36,606 nt of DNA from Pseudomonadota bacterium (GTDB taxonomy: Bacteria; Myxococcota_A; UBA9042), in NCBI GenBank assembly GCA_005792545.1, contig SXRM01000173.1, positions 1-36,606 of the forward strand, written 5' to 3'. Both the position numbers and the translations under genes were made by a program. Shown here in pieces: positions 8,281 to 16,800 of the stretch. Each line of letters opens with the position of its first letter. The first letter of the stretch is position 1. The notes beneath the pieces were generated by a model. That model made no database searches and was not told the origin of the DNA. It was given only the letters and a program-made list of their open reading frames with translations.

Positions 8281-9573
8281 TCAAGGCACGATCTTTCTCG
8301 CCTCAAAGTAGTACCGCTTCTCCCACGCCTCGCCCATCGAAAACGTCTTGCGCGGCAACGGACCATCGGTGCGCACGCTGGTGAACAGCCCCGACTTGTC
8401 GATGGCCGGCAGTAAGATGCCGGCGTGGCCCGGCTTGCTACCGAGATCCAGGGTCACATCGGCGCCGTGTACGTAGTCGATGCCGCCCGCCCCGCCCGCC
8501 TTGAGCCAGGCGTCCAGCCAGGTCTGCATGGTGGCCACGGTCAGCTTGGCGGTGGGCTGCGTGAATTCCACCAGCCACGCGCCGGCGCCCGTCACCAGCC
8601 CGGCGGCCTGGCCGCGATCGTAGCTGGCGACCGCCGCGGCCAGCCCATCCACCGTCATTGCGGTCACGCGCACCCGCGCGCCGAACTCGGCGGTCAAGTC
8701 GGCCAGCGGATCGCGGCGAACCTCGAACAGCACGCGGTGGATCGGCTCAAACTCCAGTCCGGGATCGTGGATGTTCTCGATCTCGACCAGTGCCCAGCGT
8801 GCCGGATGGTCGGCCCACTGCGCCTCTGGCAGCGTGGCCTTGACCTGCAGCCACCAGGTGCGCGCCGTGGCCAGCGAGTGGTTGCCGTCGCCCACCGCGA
8901 ACTGCAGCGGCGCCTCGCCAGCGCCACCGAACGAAAGTGCCGCCAGCGATTGCCACAGGTGGGCCTCGCCTGCCGCGTCCAGTGCCCAGCCTTGGAGATG
9001 GCCGCCGCCCTGCATCAACGCCTGGTCATACGCTGTCGCCAGGCTGGCCGTGCGCGCCCGCAACGGGCCCAGCACGGTGTCGTGCGGGTCGTCGAACAAT
9101 AGCAGCACGTGCGGCAGCTCCAGCGCGGCACCCGCGCGCACACGCAAGCGCGGCGGAATGCGGTCGACAATCGTGCCTTCGGTCGCGCGCACCGCTGACT
9201 GCGAGTCGCGGGCGAAGTCGTAGCGCTCGAGGTCGACCTCGACCACCACGCCGTGGCGCGCGTGCTCGCCGTGGGCACCGCGGCTGGTCCGGCGCACCAA
9301 GATCGGGCCCGCGTGCGGCGCCAACAAGTCGCGGTTCAGCACGTCCGCCATCGCCCGGTGGATGTCCGCGATGCGCGCCTCGTCACCGGCACCCAGGTAG
9401 ACCTCGGGCAGAATCAACCGCAGCGTGCTGGCCGCGTCGCCGACCAGGCGGTCGGTTTCCGCCCAGTAGTCCGCCTGGCTGGTGAACTGGTCGCAGGCCA
9501 CCACCGGCCAGCGGGCGCGATCGACAGCGTGACCCGGCAACAGCAACTGCGGCGAGCGCACGGCGAGCGTCAT
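8281..9573 (-). CDS. DUF1015 family protein
   Basis: 430 residues from ATG 9573, with AAAGAGG just upstream on the minus strand. The sequence matches the DUF1015 pattern: an N-terminal part with WPVVACDQFTSQADYW and a central GDGNHSLATA, which corresponds to the family's conserved ADGHHR-like site, followed by an acidic/His stretch. The conserved Asp, Asn and His suggest a catalytic or metal site, but no activity is established. In many bacteria the gene neighbours serine-biosynthesis genes; here it follows an ATP-grasp ligase with only 32 bp between, so they are probably one transcript. Confidence 0.85.
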   Translation of the reverse strand: MTLAVRSPQLLLPGHAVDRARWPVVACDQFTSQADYWAETDRLVGDAASTLRLILPEVYLGAGDEARIADIHRAMADVLNRDLLAPHAGPILVRRTSRGAHGEHARHGVVVEVDLERYDFARDSQSAVRATEGTIVDRIPPRLRVRAGAALELPHVLLLFDDPHDTVLGPLRARTASLATAYDQALMQGGGHLQGWALDAAGEAHLWQSLAALSFGGAGEAPLQFAVGDGNHSLATARTWWLQVKATLPEAQWADHPARWALVEIENIHDPGLEFEPIHRVLFEVRRDPLADLTAEFGARVRVTAMTVDGLAAAVASYDRGQAAGLVTGAGAWLVEFTQPTAKLTVATMQTWLDAWLKAGGAGGIDYVHGADVTLDLGSKPGHAGILLPAIDKSGLFTSVRTDGPLPRKTFSMGEAWEKRYYFEARKIVP

Positions 9574-9605
9574 GACAACCTCTTTGATTTCAGTTCGTTG
9601 TGTGA

Positions 9606-10817
9606 TCAGGCGTAGCGGACGTGGATGGTCTCGACCGCGGTCTTGAGCCCCCAGCGCACCCGGTCTTCGTCCTCGTGCTTGAGGACGAGGTAGCCGTCGC
9701 CCTCGTACGAGTCGCCCTTGTGAGCGCCGACGCGCGGCATCTTGGCCTCGACCAGCATGTCGCCAACCGCGCGCCAGGCCTCGTCCAAGCCCTCAACCCG
9801 CACTACCCGACCCTCGCCCATGCCGCGCAAGAACGCGGTGCCGGCCGAAAAGTGCCGTCGCCATGGCCCCTCAAACTCGCCGTCGACCACTGCGCGCGCC
9901 CAAGTGCGGTAGATGTCGGCACCGTGCACGATGCCAGTCATCAGGCTCAACTGGCCGCCCGGCGGACGCGCCGCCACTTCACCAATCGCCACCGAGCCGT
10001 CGTCGCGCAAGAACCATTCGAGGTGGGCGATCCCGTCACGCAAGCCCAGCACGTCGATGACCTTTTGGCCGAGCGGCAAGATGTCGCGATATTCCTTGGT
10101 GGCAATGGAGCGCGGCAACCAGCACACCCACTGCATCCACGGGTTGCGCAGCACTTCCAGCGGGCTCGGCAGGTAGCGGGACAGCGACTGCGCGACCACC
10201 TTGCCGCCGATAGCCACCATCTCCAGCGATCCTTCGCGGCCGTGCAGAAACTCCTCGGCCAGCACCGGTCGGCCCGGACTCGGATTGATATCGCGCATGG
10301 CCTGGGCGAGGCTGCCCAGGTCATCGATGCGCCACGTCGAACGACAACCGGCGCCAGCAGGCGGCTTGAGTACCACCGGCAGGCCAACTTTGCGCGCAAA
10401 ATCCAGCCCTTCCTGCGCAGACGTGCACAAGTGGTGGCGCGCGCACGGTAGCCCCGCCGCGCGAAAGGTGTCCTTCATCAGCGCCTTGTCGCGAAAGCGC
10501 AACGCGGTGCCTGGATCCGGGCCTTCGATGCCCAGCGCGGTGCGGACCTCGGCGAGCGGGACCTGCAAGGGTTCCAGGATGCCCGTCAGGCGCTCAAGCG
10601 GGCCATAATGCCGCCGCAGTTTTTCGCAAGCCATCGCGATATCGCGCGGATCCAGGGCGCTGTCGACCAGTTCGACATCGTCGAACGGGTTGGCGTCGCG
10701 CGCCGGGGCCTGCTGCATGACGCCGAGCAGCCGCACGCCCTGCAACGCCGCGAGACCACGGGCGAACCGCAAAGTGGCGTCCATCGGGAACGGCGCCACG
10801 TACACGACATTGCGCAT
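9606..10817 (-). CDS. ATP-grasp domain protein (carboxylate-amine ligase-like)
   Basis: 403 residues from ATG 10817 (MRNVVYVAPFPMD); a TTG two codons upstream is possible. The N-terminal part (~1-100) is a Rossmann-like pre-ATP-grasp domain. The ATP-grasp core follows: ALRFRDKALMKDTFRAAGLP, GLPVVLKPPAGAGCRSTW (the nucleotide-binding lysine and glycine-rich loop), AEEFLHGREGS, and LEWFLRDDGSVAIGEVAARPPGG with Mg-binding acidic residues. Such enzymes couple a carboxylate to an amine or thiol through an acyl phosphate. The substrate is unknown. It leads the two-gene unit with the DUF1015 gene and is divergent from a PhyH dioxygenase, which would fit a small biosynthetic locus. Confidence 0.82.
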   Translation of the reverse strand: MRNVVYVAPFPMDATLRFARGLAALQGVRLLGVMQQAPARDANPFDDVELVDSALDPRDIAMACEKLRRHYGPLERLTGILEPLQVPLAEVRTALGIEGPDPGTALRFRDKALMKDTFRAAGLPCARHHLCTSAQEGLDFARKVGLPVVLKPPAGAGCRSTWRIDDLGSLAQAMRDINPSPGRPVLAEEFLHGREGSLEMVAIGGKVVAQSLSRYLPSPLEVLRNPWMQWVCWLPRSIATKEYRDILPLGQKVIDVLGLRDGIAHLEWFLRDDGSVAIGEVAARPPGGQLSLMTGIVHGADIYRTWARAVVDGEFEGPWRRHFSAGTAFLRGMGEGRVVRVEGLDEAWRAVGDMLVEAKMPRVGAHKGDSYEGDGYLVLKHEDEDRVRWGLKTAVETIHVRYA

Positions 10818-10961
10818 CAGCAACCTGACGGACCCACGCGCGGTCCGGGCGCGCCATGGTGTCTGCGGCAGACAGAAAAGTCACCCGTGGCAGCCAAAAA
10901 ATGGCGGGCTTGCCCAAGCGGCGCTACAACGAAAGTGCGGTCCGTCGACCGCGAGGCCGCG

Positions 10962-11756
10962 ATGCACGTGCGCGATTTGACACTACAAGAGCTCGATGCC
11001 TTGGCCAACGACGGCTACTTGCTGATGCCGGGCGTGTTTGCGGCGCCCGAACTGCGCCCGTTGGAAGCGGCATGCGAACGCCTTGAAGTCATGGCCGAAG
11101 AGCTGTTTGCTCAGGGCGAGCGCGGCGCAGTGCTGCACCGCGGCAGTCAGTTCGTGTTGGGCGAGATCGCCACCGGACGCCGCAGTGGCCAGGTGCGCAT
11201 CGACCGCGTTGTCTGGGCCGGCGCGGCAGCCCCCGAGTTGCTGGGCTTCGGTGCCCATCCGCAGTTGCTGCGCTGGGCCGCCCAGATTTTGCATAGCCCG
11301 CAGCTGCAGCAGCTCATCAACCAGGTGCACTTCAAGCTGCCCGGCGATGGCGTCGCGTTCGGCTGGCACCAGGACGCGCAACATCGTCGCTACGGCACGG
11401 AGCTGTGGCGCGACGTCAACGGCCAGGGCAGTTTTGTCGAGATTGCGACACTGCTCGACGATGCCACCGCTGACAACGGGCCGATGCAGTTCGTACAGGG
11501 TTCGCACCGGCGGGGCTATCTAGGACTCGACGGCCAAGGGCAGTTGCCGGCTGAGCATGTAGATGCAACTAGGACGGTTGCTGCGACGGCTCCGGCGGGA
11601 AGCGTGCTGCTGTTCGGCCCATTCGTCATCCATGGCAGCGGCATCAACCGCTCGGATCGCAAACGGCGCCTTTTGCTCAATGGCTTCGCGGTGCCGGGCG
11701 CCAATTCTCGCCAGTACCCGGGCGAAGGCAGCGGCCGCTTACTTCAGGCGGCCTGA
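10962..11756 (+). CDS. Phytanoyl-CoA dioxygenase (PhyH) family Fe(II)/2-oxoglutarate oxygenase
   Basis: 264 residues from ATG 10962. The facial triad is visible: HxD in GWHQDAQH (H136, D138) and the distal His in FVIHGSG (H224). An Arg six residues further (NRSD, R230) suits 2-oxoglutarate binding. The opening DGYLLMPGVF and the PAGSVLLFGPF strand are typical of PhyH. These enzymes hydroxylate small molecules, lipids or amino acids; the substrate here is unknown. It is divergently arranged with the ATP-grasp gene across 144 bp (10818-10961), where a shared control region is possible. Its 3' end overlaps nth by 13 bp on opposite strands. Confidence 0.85.
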   Translation: MHVRDLTLQELDALANDGYLLMPGVFAAPELRPLEAACERLEVMAEELFAQGERGAVLHRGSQFVLGEIATGRRSGQVRIDRVVWAGAAAPELLGFGAHPQLLRWAAQILHSPQLQQLINQVHFKLPGDGVAFGWHQDAQHRRYGTELWRDVNGQGSFVEIATLLDDATADNGPMQFVQGSHRRGYLGLDGQGQLPAEHVDATRTVAATAPAGSVLLFGPFVIHGSGINRSDRKRRLLLNGFAVPGANSRQYPGEGSGRLLQAA

Positions 11757-12367
11757 CTGCCGGCCCAGCTGCAAATCGGGCAGCCGGCCGGGTCATGGCG
11801 GAGCGCTGGACAGTGGCTGCGCCCAAAGTAGATGATCTGCAAGTGCAGCTTGTTCCAGGTCGCTTCGGGGAAAGCCGCCTTGAGGTCGCGCTCGGTGGTC
11901 TCGACGTTCTTGCCGCTCGACAGTCCCCAGCGTTCGGCCAAACGGTGAATGTGGGTGTCGACTGCAAAGGCCGGCACGCCAAACGCCTGCGACATGACAA
12001 CCGATGCCGTCTTGTGGCCAACGCCGGGTAGACGCTCCAATGCGGCGAAATCTCGCGGCACTGCACCCTGGTGCTCGTGCACCAGGATTTCAGATAACTT
12101 GGCGATCGCCTTGGCCTTTTGTGGAGACAATCCACAAGGTCGAATCAACTCGCGGATCTCGTCCACGGGCAGCGCGGCCATTGCCGCCGGCGTGCTCGCG
12201 CGTGCGAACAGGCCTGGCGTCACTTGATTGACCCGCACGTCGGTGCACTGCGCGCTCAGCAAGACTGCCAGGAGCAGCGTGTACGGGTCGCGGTGGTCGA
12301 GCGGGATCGGCGGCGCCGGAAACAGGTCGTCGAGAATGCGTTGGATTCGCGCGGCTTTATCTGTCAT
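11744..12367 (-). CDS. nth: Endonuclease III (base-excision DNA glycosylase) with an incomplete Fe-S ligand set
   Basis: 207 residues from ATG 12367 (MTDKAARIQRIL). The frame is open ~150 codons upstream but reads there as low-complexity antisense of the porin gene. The helix-hairpin-helix is LERLPGVGHKTASV with catalytic Lys119, and the catalytic Asp is D137 in AVDTHIHRL. Nth removes oxidised pyrimidines and nicks abasic sites. The C-terminus usually holds four cysteines (C-x6-C-x2-C-x5-C) for a [4Fe-4S] cluster. Here only C186, C196 and C199 exist, with nine residues between the first two, and the protein stops eight residues later without a fourth Cys. The cluster is therefore probably absent. 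It overlaps the PhyH gene by 13 bp, tail to tail. Confidence 0.9.
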   Translation of the reverse strand: MTDKAARIQRILDDLFPAPPIPLDHRDPYTLLLAVLLSAQCTDVRVNQVTPGLFARASTPAAMAALPVDEIRELIRPCGLSPQKAKAIAKLSEILVHEHQGAVPRDFAALERLPGVGHKTASVVMSQAFGVPAFAVDTHIHRLAERWGLSSGKNVETTERDLKAAFPEATWNKLHLQIIYFGRSHCPALRHDPAGCPICSWAGSQAA

Positions 12368-12443
12368 TTCGCTGGCTTTGCACGCCCCTTCGCAGCCGGG
12401 GCGCGCCATGCTACGCTGCCCGGGCTTTTGCCGCGAGGCCCGT

Positions 12444-13847
12444 ATGCTGTCGAATTCCCGCACCCTGAAACTTCCACTTGCGGCGCTCGGGCTGGCGGTC
12501 CTCGCCGCTGGCGCACCCGCTCTGGCCGACCACCATTTGCCGGGCGAAGCCACGCCATCGGCCGCCCCCGCCGCTGCGTCTGCCGAAAAAGCCTGCGATT
12601 GCGGCGACTGCAAAGACGCCGGCAAGGACGGCGGCCACCACGGCCACCACGGCAAACACAACAAGGCGACGGGCGACGCGGGCGCAGTGGCGTCGGCGGC
12701 AGGGCTGTCGGACATGGCGGGCGACGCCGAGTTCGACTGCGACGATGGCGATACCGTGTGCCTGGAGGCCAAGAAGGGCGCCGACAAGAGCCCGGCCTGG
12801 ATGCGGCGGATCGCGGGCAAAGCCTTTGGGCGCGTTCAGATCGAGCCGCATACGCTGCTGCAAAGCCAGTTTGCCGCGATGGTCGGCGACAAAGCGTCGT
12901 TTGACCACGGCGACCGCGCCGAGCGCATGGGTTTTGCCTTGCGGCGCGCGCGCTTTGGCGCCAATGGTCGCTTTGGCCAGGCGGCGGAGTTTGGTGCCTA
13001 CCTCGACCTCACGGCGATGCCGGGAACGCCCTTGGTCAGCGAGGCTTGGGTGGCGCTAACGACCGGCGTGCACTCGAGCATTACGGTTGGCGCCTACCGC
13101 ACGCCCTATTCGCGGGGCAGCATGGTGACTTCGGCGCGCATGGCGATGGCCGAGCGGCCGCACGCGATTATCGCCATGGCCCCATTTCGCCAGGTCGGTG
13201 CCACCTGGTCGGGTCACTACCCCGACATCGCCGGTTTGACGTGGTACGCCGGGGTCTACAACGGCTTTGAGCGGCAGACCAACCTGTACCGTGGTTTTAA
13301 CGAATTCAGCAGCTTGGGCGGAAACCGCGACGCCGGACTGGCCCTGGTCGGCCGATTGAGCGCAGAGCCGCTGGGTGCGATCGGTGCCGAGGTTTACGAC
13401 GCGACTGGCGGCGGGCTGCGGTTGGCGGTCGGCGGCGGCTACTACCAGAGCAACGGCCCAACCAGCACGCTGCGGGGCTACGGCGGCGACCTGCACGTCA
13501 AGGTCAAGGGCGTGCACTTGATGGCCGAGTGGCTGGCGGACAGCGCCGACCCCAAAGAGAAGCCGACGGCGCCCGCGACGCTCAACGCCAGCCGCGCGCA
13601 CCAGGCGATGGTCGCCGAGCTGGGCTATACCACTTGGCGCGTGACCGTGGCTGCTCGCATGCAGCAAATCGACCCGGACACCGAGCGCACCGACGACCAG
13701 GACGAGCAGATCTACAGCGGCTGCCTCAGCTACCAGGTGCCCAAAGATCGCGTACGCTTGCAACTGCAGTACGACCACCGCACCGAGACCACCGGGCCGG
13801 GGCTGGACAACAACGTGTTGTTCGCGCAGCTCCAGCTGTTTCTGTAG
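12444..13847 (+). CDS. Outer-membrane porin-like protein (porin O/P type) with a metal-binding-like N-terminal segment
   Basis: 467 residues from ATG 12444 (MLSNSRTLKLPL), with a signal peptide ending near APALA. After it comes a low-complexity linker with CDCGDCKD and HHGHHGKH, then another Cys pair in FDCDDGDTVC. Residues ~115-467 alternate as amphipathic strands (FALRRARFGANGRFG, ITVGAYRTPYSRGSM, LTWYAGVYNGF, VHLMAEWLAD) and end LFAQLQLFL with a terminal aromatic/Leu strand, as expected for an outer-membrane barrel. The RTPYSRGSM and RRARFG features resemble phosphate-selective porins O/P. The start is 76 bp from the divergent nth start. Twelve bases separate its stop from the next lipoprotein gene, so the two probably act together at the outer membrane. 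The His/Cys segment is odd for a porin. Confidence 0.75.
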   Translation: MLSNSRTLKLPLAALGLAVLAAGAPALADHHLPGEATPSAAPAAASAEKACDCGDCKDAGKDGGHHGHHGKHNKATGDAGAVASAAGLSDMAGDAEFDCDDGDTVCLEAKKGADKSPAWMRRIAGKAFGRVQIEPHTLLQSQFAAMVGDKASFDHGDRAERMGFALRRARFGANGRFGQAAEFGAYLDLTAMPGTPLVSEAWVALTTGVHSSITVGAYRTPYSRGSMVTSARMAMAERPHAIIAMAPFRQVGATWSGHYPDIAGLTWYAGVYNGFERQTNLYRGFNEFSSLGGNRDAGLALVGRLSAEPLGAIGAEVYDATGGGLRLAVGGGYYQSNGPTSTLRGYGGDLHVKVKGVHLMAEWLADSADPKEKPTAPATLNASRAHQAMVAELGYTTWRVTVAARMQQIDPDTERTDDQDEQIYSGCLSYQVPKDRVRLQLQYDHRTETTGPGLDNNVLFAQLQLFL

Positions 13848-13859
13848 CCGGGGGCTGCG

Positions 13860-16800
13860 ATGACCCGCCTGCCGTTACCGATCGTGCGTGCCGCGTGGCT
13901 GACTCTGTTGGGGTTGGCGGCCTGGGGCTGCGACGCTGAGAACACCCGCACGCTGCGCGCCCACCGCGCACAGACCCGCCATGATCTCATCGGCGGTCCT
14001 GTCGCCTACGCCGACATCGGCGATTTCATCTTGGAGAACGACCAGATCCGCGTCGGCATCTTGCAGGGCGGCAGCAAAGGTTCGTGGGGCCCGGGCGTGT
14101 TTGGCGGTAGTCTCGTCGACGCCGACATCGTACGCCACGACGCGCGCTTTCCGCCGGGGCACGGCCGAGACAAGCTGGCGGAAGTCTTTCCGTTCGCCAA
14201 CTTGCTGGTGCCGGCGCCGCTATCGACTCAGGTCAAGGTGCTGGCCGACGGCAGCGACGGCAAGGCGGCCACTGTACGCGTTGAGGGCAAAGGTGTGTTT
14301 TTGTTCGAGGCGCTGTCGGTGCTGCGGCGCCAGGGCGATCTGCTCGGCGTGGCATTTCCAGACTTGAATACTGCACTCGACTTCCGCACCGACTACACGC
14401 TCAAGCCCGGCGACCGCTACGTGACCATGACCACCTGGGTGATTCTGTCGCCCGAGCCCAAGCTGGTCCACAAGCCGTACTACAAAGCCTCGTGCAACGA
14501 CGACGGCGACTGCGGCAAGGGCCTGTTGCGCTGTTTGGGCGCTGGCGCTGGCAAAAAAGGTGTGTGTACCTGCCAGTCCTTGGAGGCGCAGGGCTGCGGC
14601 AAGCAAGATTGCGGCGCGTCGGTGCCGCTGGTCGACGACTATGGCTGCCCGTCTTGCGGCTGCAGCAAGATCGAGCCGATGGTCAACGCGCAGAGTCAGG
14701 CCAGCGTTTTCCAAGCGATTCTCGGCGACTCGAATTTCAACCCCGACGCCAAGTTCAAGGCCGGCGTCGGCGGCGGCGATTTCGTGTTCTTTGGCAACCA
14801 GGCCGATATCTTCGTGCCCGGCCACGGCTTCGACGAAGAAAAGCCGGTGTGGGATGCGCTGTTCAATGGCCGCGACACCTTCGGCAAGCCGCTGGTGTTC
14901 GACTTTGCCGGCGCGGCGGGCGACGAGGTCAGCTACGGCTACTACACCAAGAAGGCGGCGAGCGACGCGGCGCAAAGTCGGGTCCTGGTGCCGGTGTTCA
15001 CGTCGGCGGCTACCGCGTTCGTGACGGCGACTCGGGCTTGTCTGCGCGACGAGAGCGACGACGCGACCTGCGACAAGGCCCGCGTGTTTGAGTACACCCG
15101 TTACCTTGCCGTCGGCCACGGCGACATCGCCTCGGTCGCCGACACCATTTTTTCGCACCGCGCGACGCCGACCGGCACACTCAAGGGCTACGTGCGCTGG
15201 GGCCAGACCGGCCAGCCAGCCAAGAATGGCAGCGTCATGGTGCTGCGCAACCCGGACCCGAAGAAGGACTGGGCGACGCTCGATGCCGTGGTGATGGCCA
15301 ACAAGGCCATCGATGAGTCGCCGGGCGTGCTCAACGCCATCGACGCCGACCCGGGCGCCGACCGGCAGGAAGATGGCGCATTCGAGGCGACGCTGCCCGC
15401 GGGCGACTACCTGCTGGTGGCGCTCGATCAGCACAAAGTCGTGCACAGTAAGCCCATTGCGGTGCGCATCGAAGTCGGCAAGGCCGTGGTAGTGGTGCCC
15501 GATTTGCCATCGCCGGGCCGGGTGCGGGTCCGGGTGCAAGACGCCAACGGCGGCGCGGTGCCTAGCAAGTTGACAATTGTCAAGTTGGACGCCGCGGGCA
15601 AGCCGCTGTTTCGCGATGGTGGTCGGCTGCCGTACTTTGGTCAGGGGCGCCTGGGCATTGGCGTGCAGCACCTTGGCTTTGCGATGGACGGCCAGTTCGA
15701 CGTGCCGCTGGCGGCGGGCAGCTACCAGGTGGTGGCGTCGCACGGCACGGAGTGGTCGACCTGGCGCAAGACGGTAACGGTGGCGCAGGGTATCGGCCAG
15801 GATCACGCGGCGCAAATCGTGCCGGAGTTGGACACCACCGGCTGGCTGTCGGGCGATTTTCACCTGCACGCGGAGCCGAGCTTTGACTCTGGTATGCCGC
15901 TGAGCCGTCGGGTCGAGACCGTGGCTGCCGAAGGCGTGGACTACGTGGCCTCGACCGACCACGACGTGCTGTCCAACTACGCCCCCTGGATCAAGCAGTT
16001 TGGCCTGGACAAGTGGCTGCGCGCGGTCGTCGGCAGCGAAATCAGCACACTGGAAATCGGCCACTACATTGGCTTTCCGTTGCAGTACAAGCAGTTGGAT
16101 ATTCCGTCGCATGGCTCCGTCGCCTGGTATTGCCAGCCGTCGGACCAGGTGCTGGCGGACATCTGGAAGCGCACCGGCTTTGAAGACGGGCTCGGCGGCA
16201 AGGCCTCGACCATCATCGCCCACCCGCGCGACGGCTTCTTGGGCTGGCTAGACCAGGCCGGCGCCAACGCTTACAGCCACACCCGCACCCTGTCGATGCT
16301 CGAAGCCGGCAACCCGACCCTGCGCACCGTCGGCTGCGACCACGACGCCATGGAGGTGTTCAACGGCAAGCGGTTTGACTCCATCCACACGGCGACCGTG
16401 CGCGAAGTACAAGAATTCTCCCGGTGTCTGGCACGCATCGACCGCGCGGGCGTCGACGCCGAGGGCAAGGTCGATGCCGCCAAGATGCGCGACGAACTCA
16501 AGCTCGCGTGCCCCGAGTACGCCGACCGCGGCCTGGAAAATGTCGTCAAGCGCGACGGCCTCGACACCTGCCCGGCCGACGAAGACGCCGCCACCTGCAA
16601 GATGCGCTACCGCATGGCCCTGGCCCACATCAGCACCGCCGACATCAACACCCGCACCAAAGAAGAGCAGGATGCCTGGATGGACGAGCCGGCCGGCGAC
16701 GTCGCCAAAGAGGCCGTTCCGGAGGCCGCGGCGGACAAGAAGCTCGACACCATCAAGAAGCTCTGTGACTTCAAGGCGGCGCTGCTCGACAAGCCGTTTG

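Noticed and set aside
12368-12820. N-terminal extension of nth by ~150 codons
   Set aside because: The extension is low-complexity antisense of the porin gene. ATG 12367 gives a normal-length Nth.
14220-16223. 667-codon minus-strand ORF inside the PHP lipoprotein gene
   Set aside because: It is antisense to intact metal-binding motifs, and the translation resembles no protein family. It arises from GC-rich codon use.
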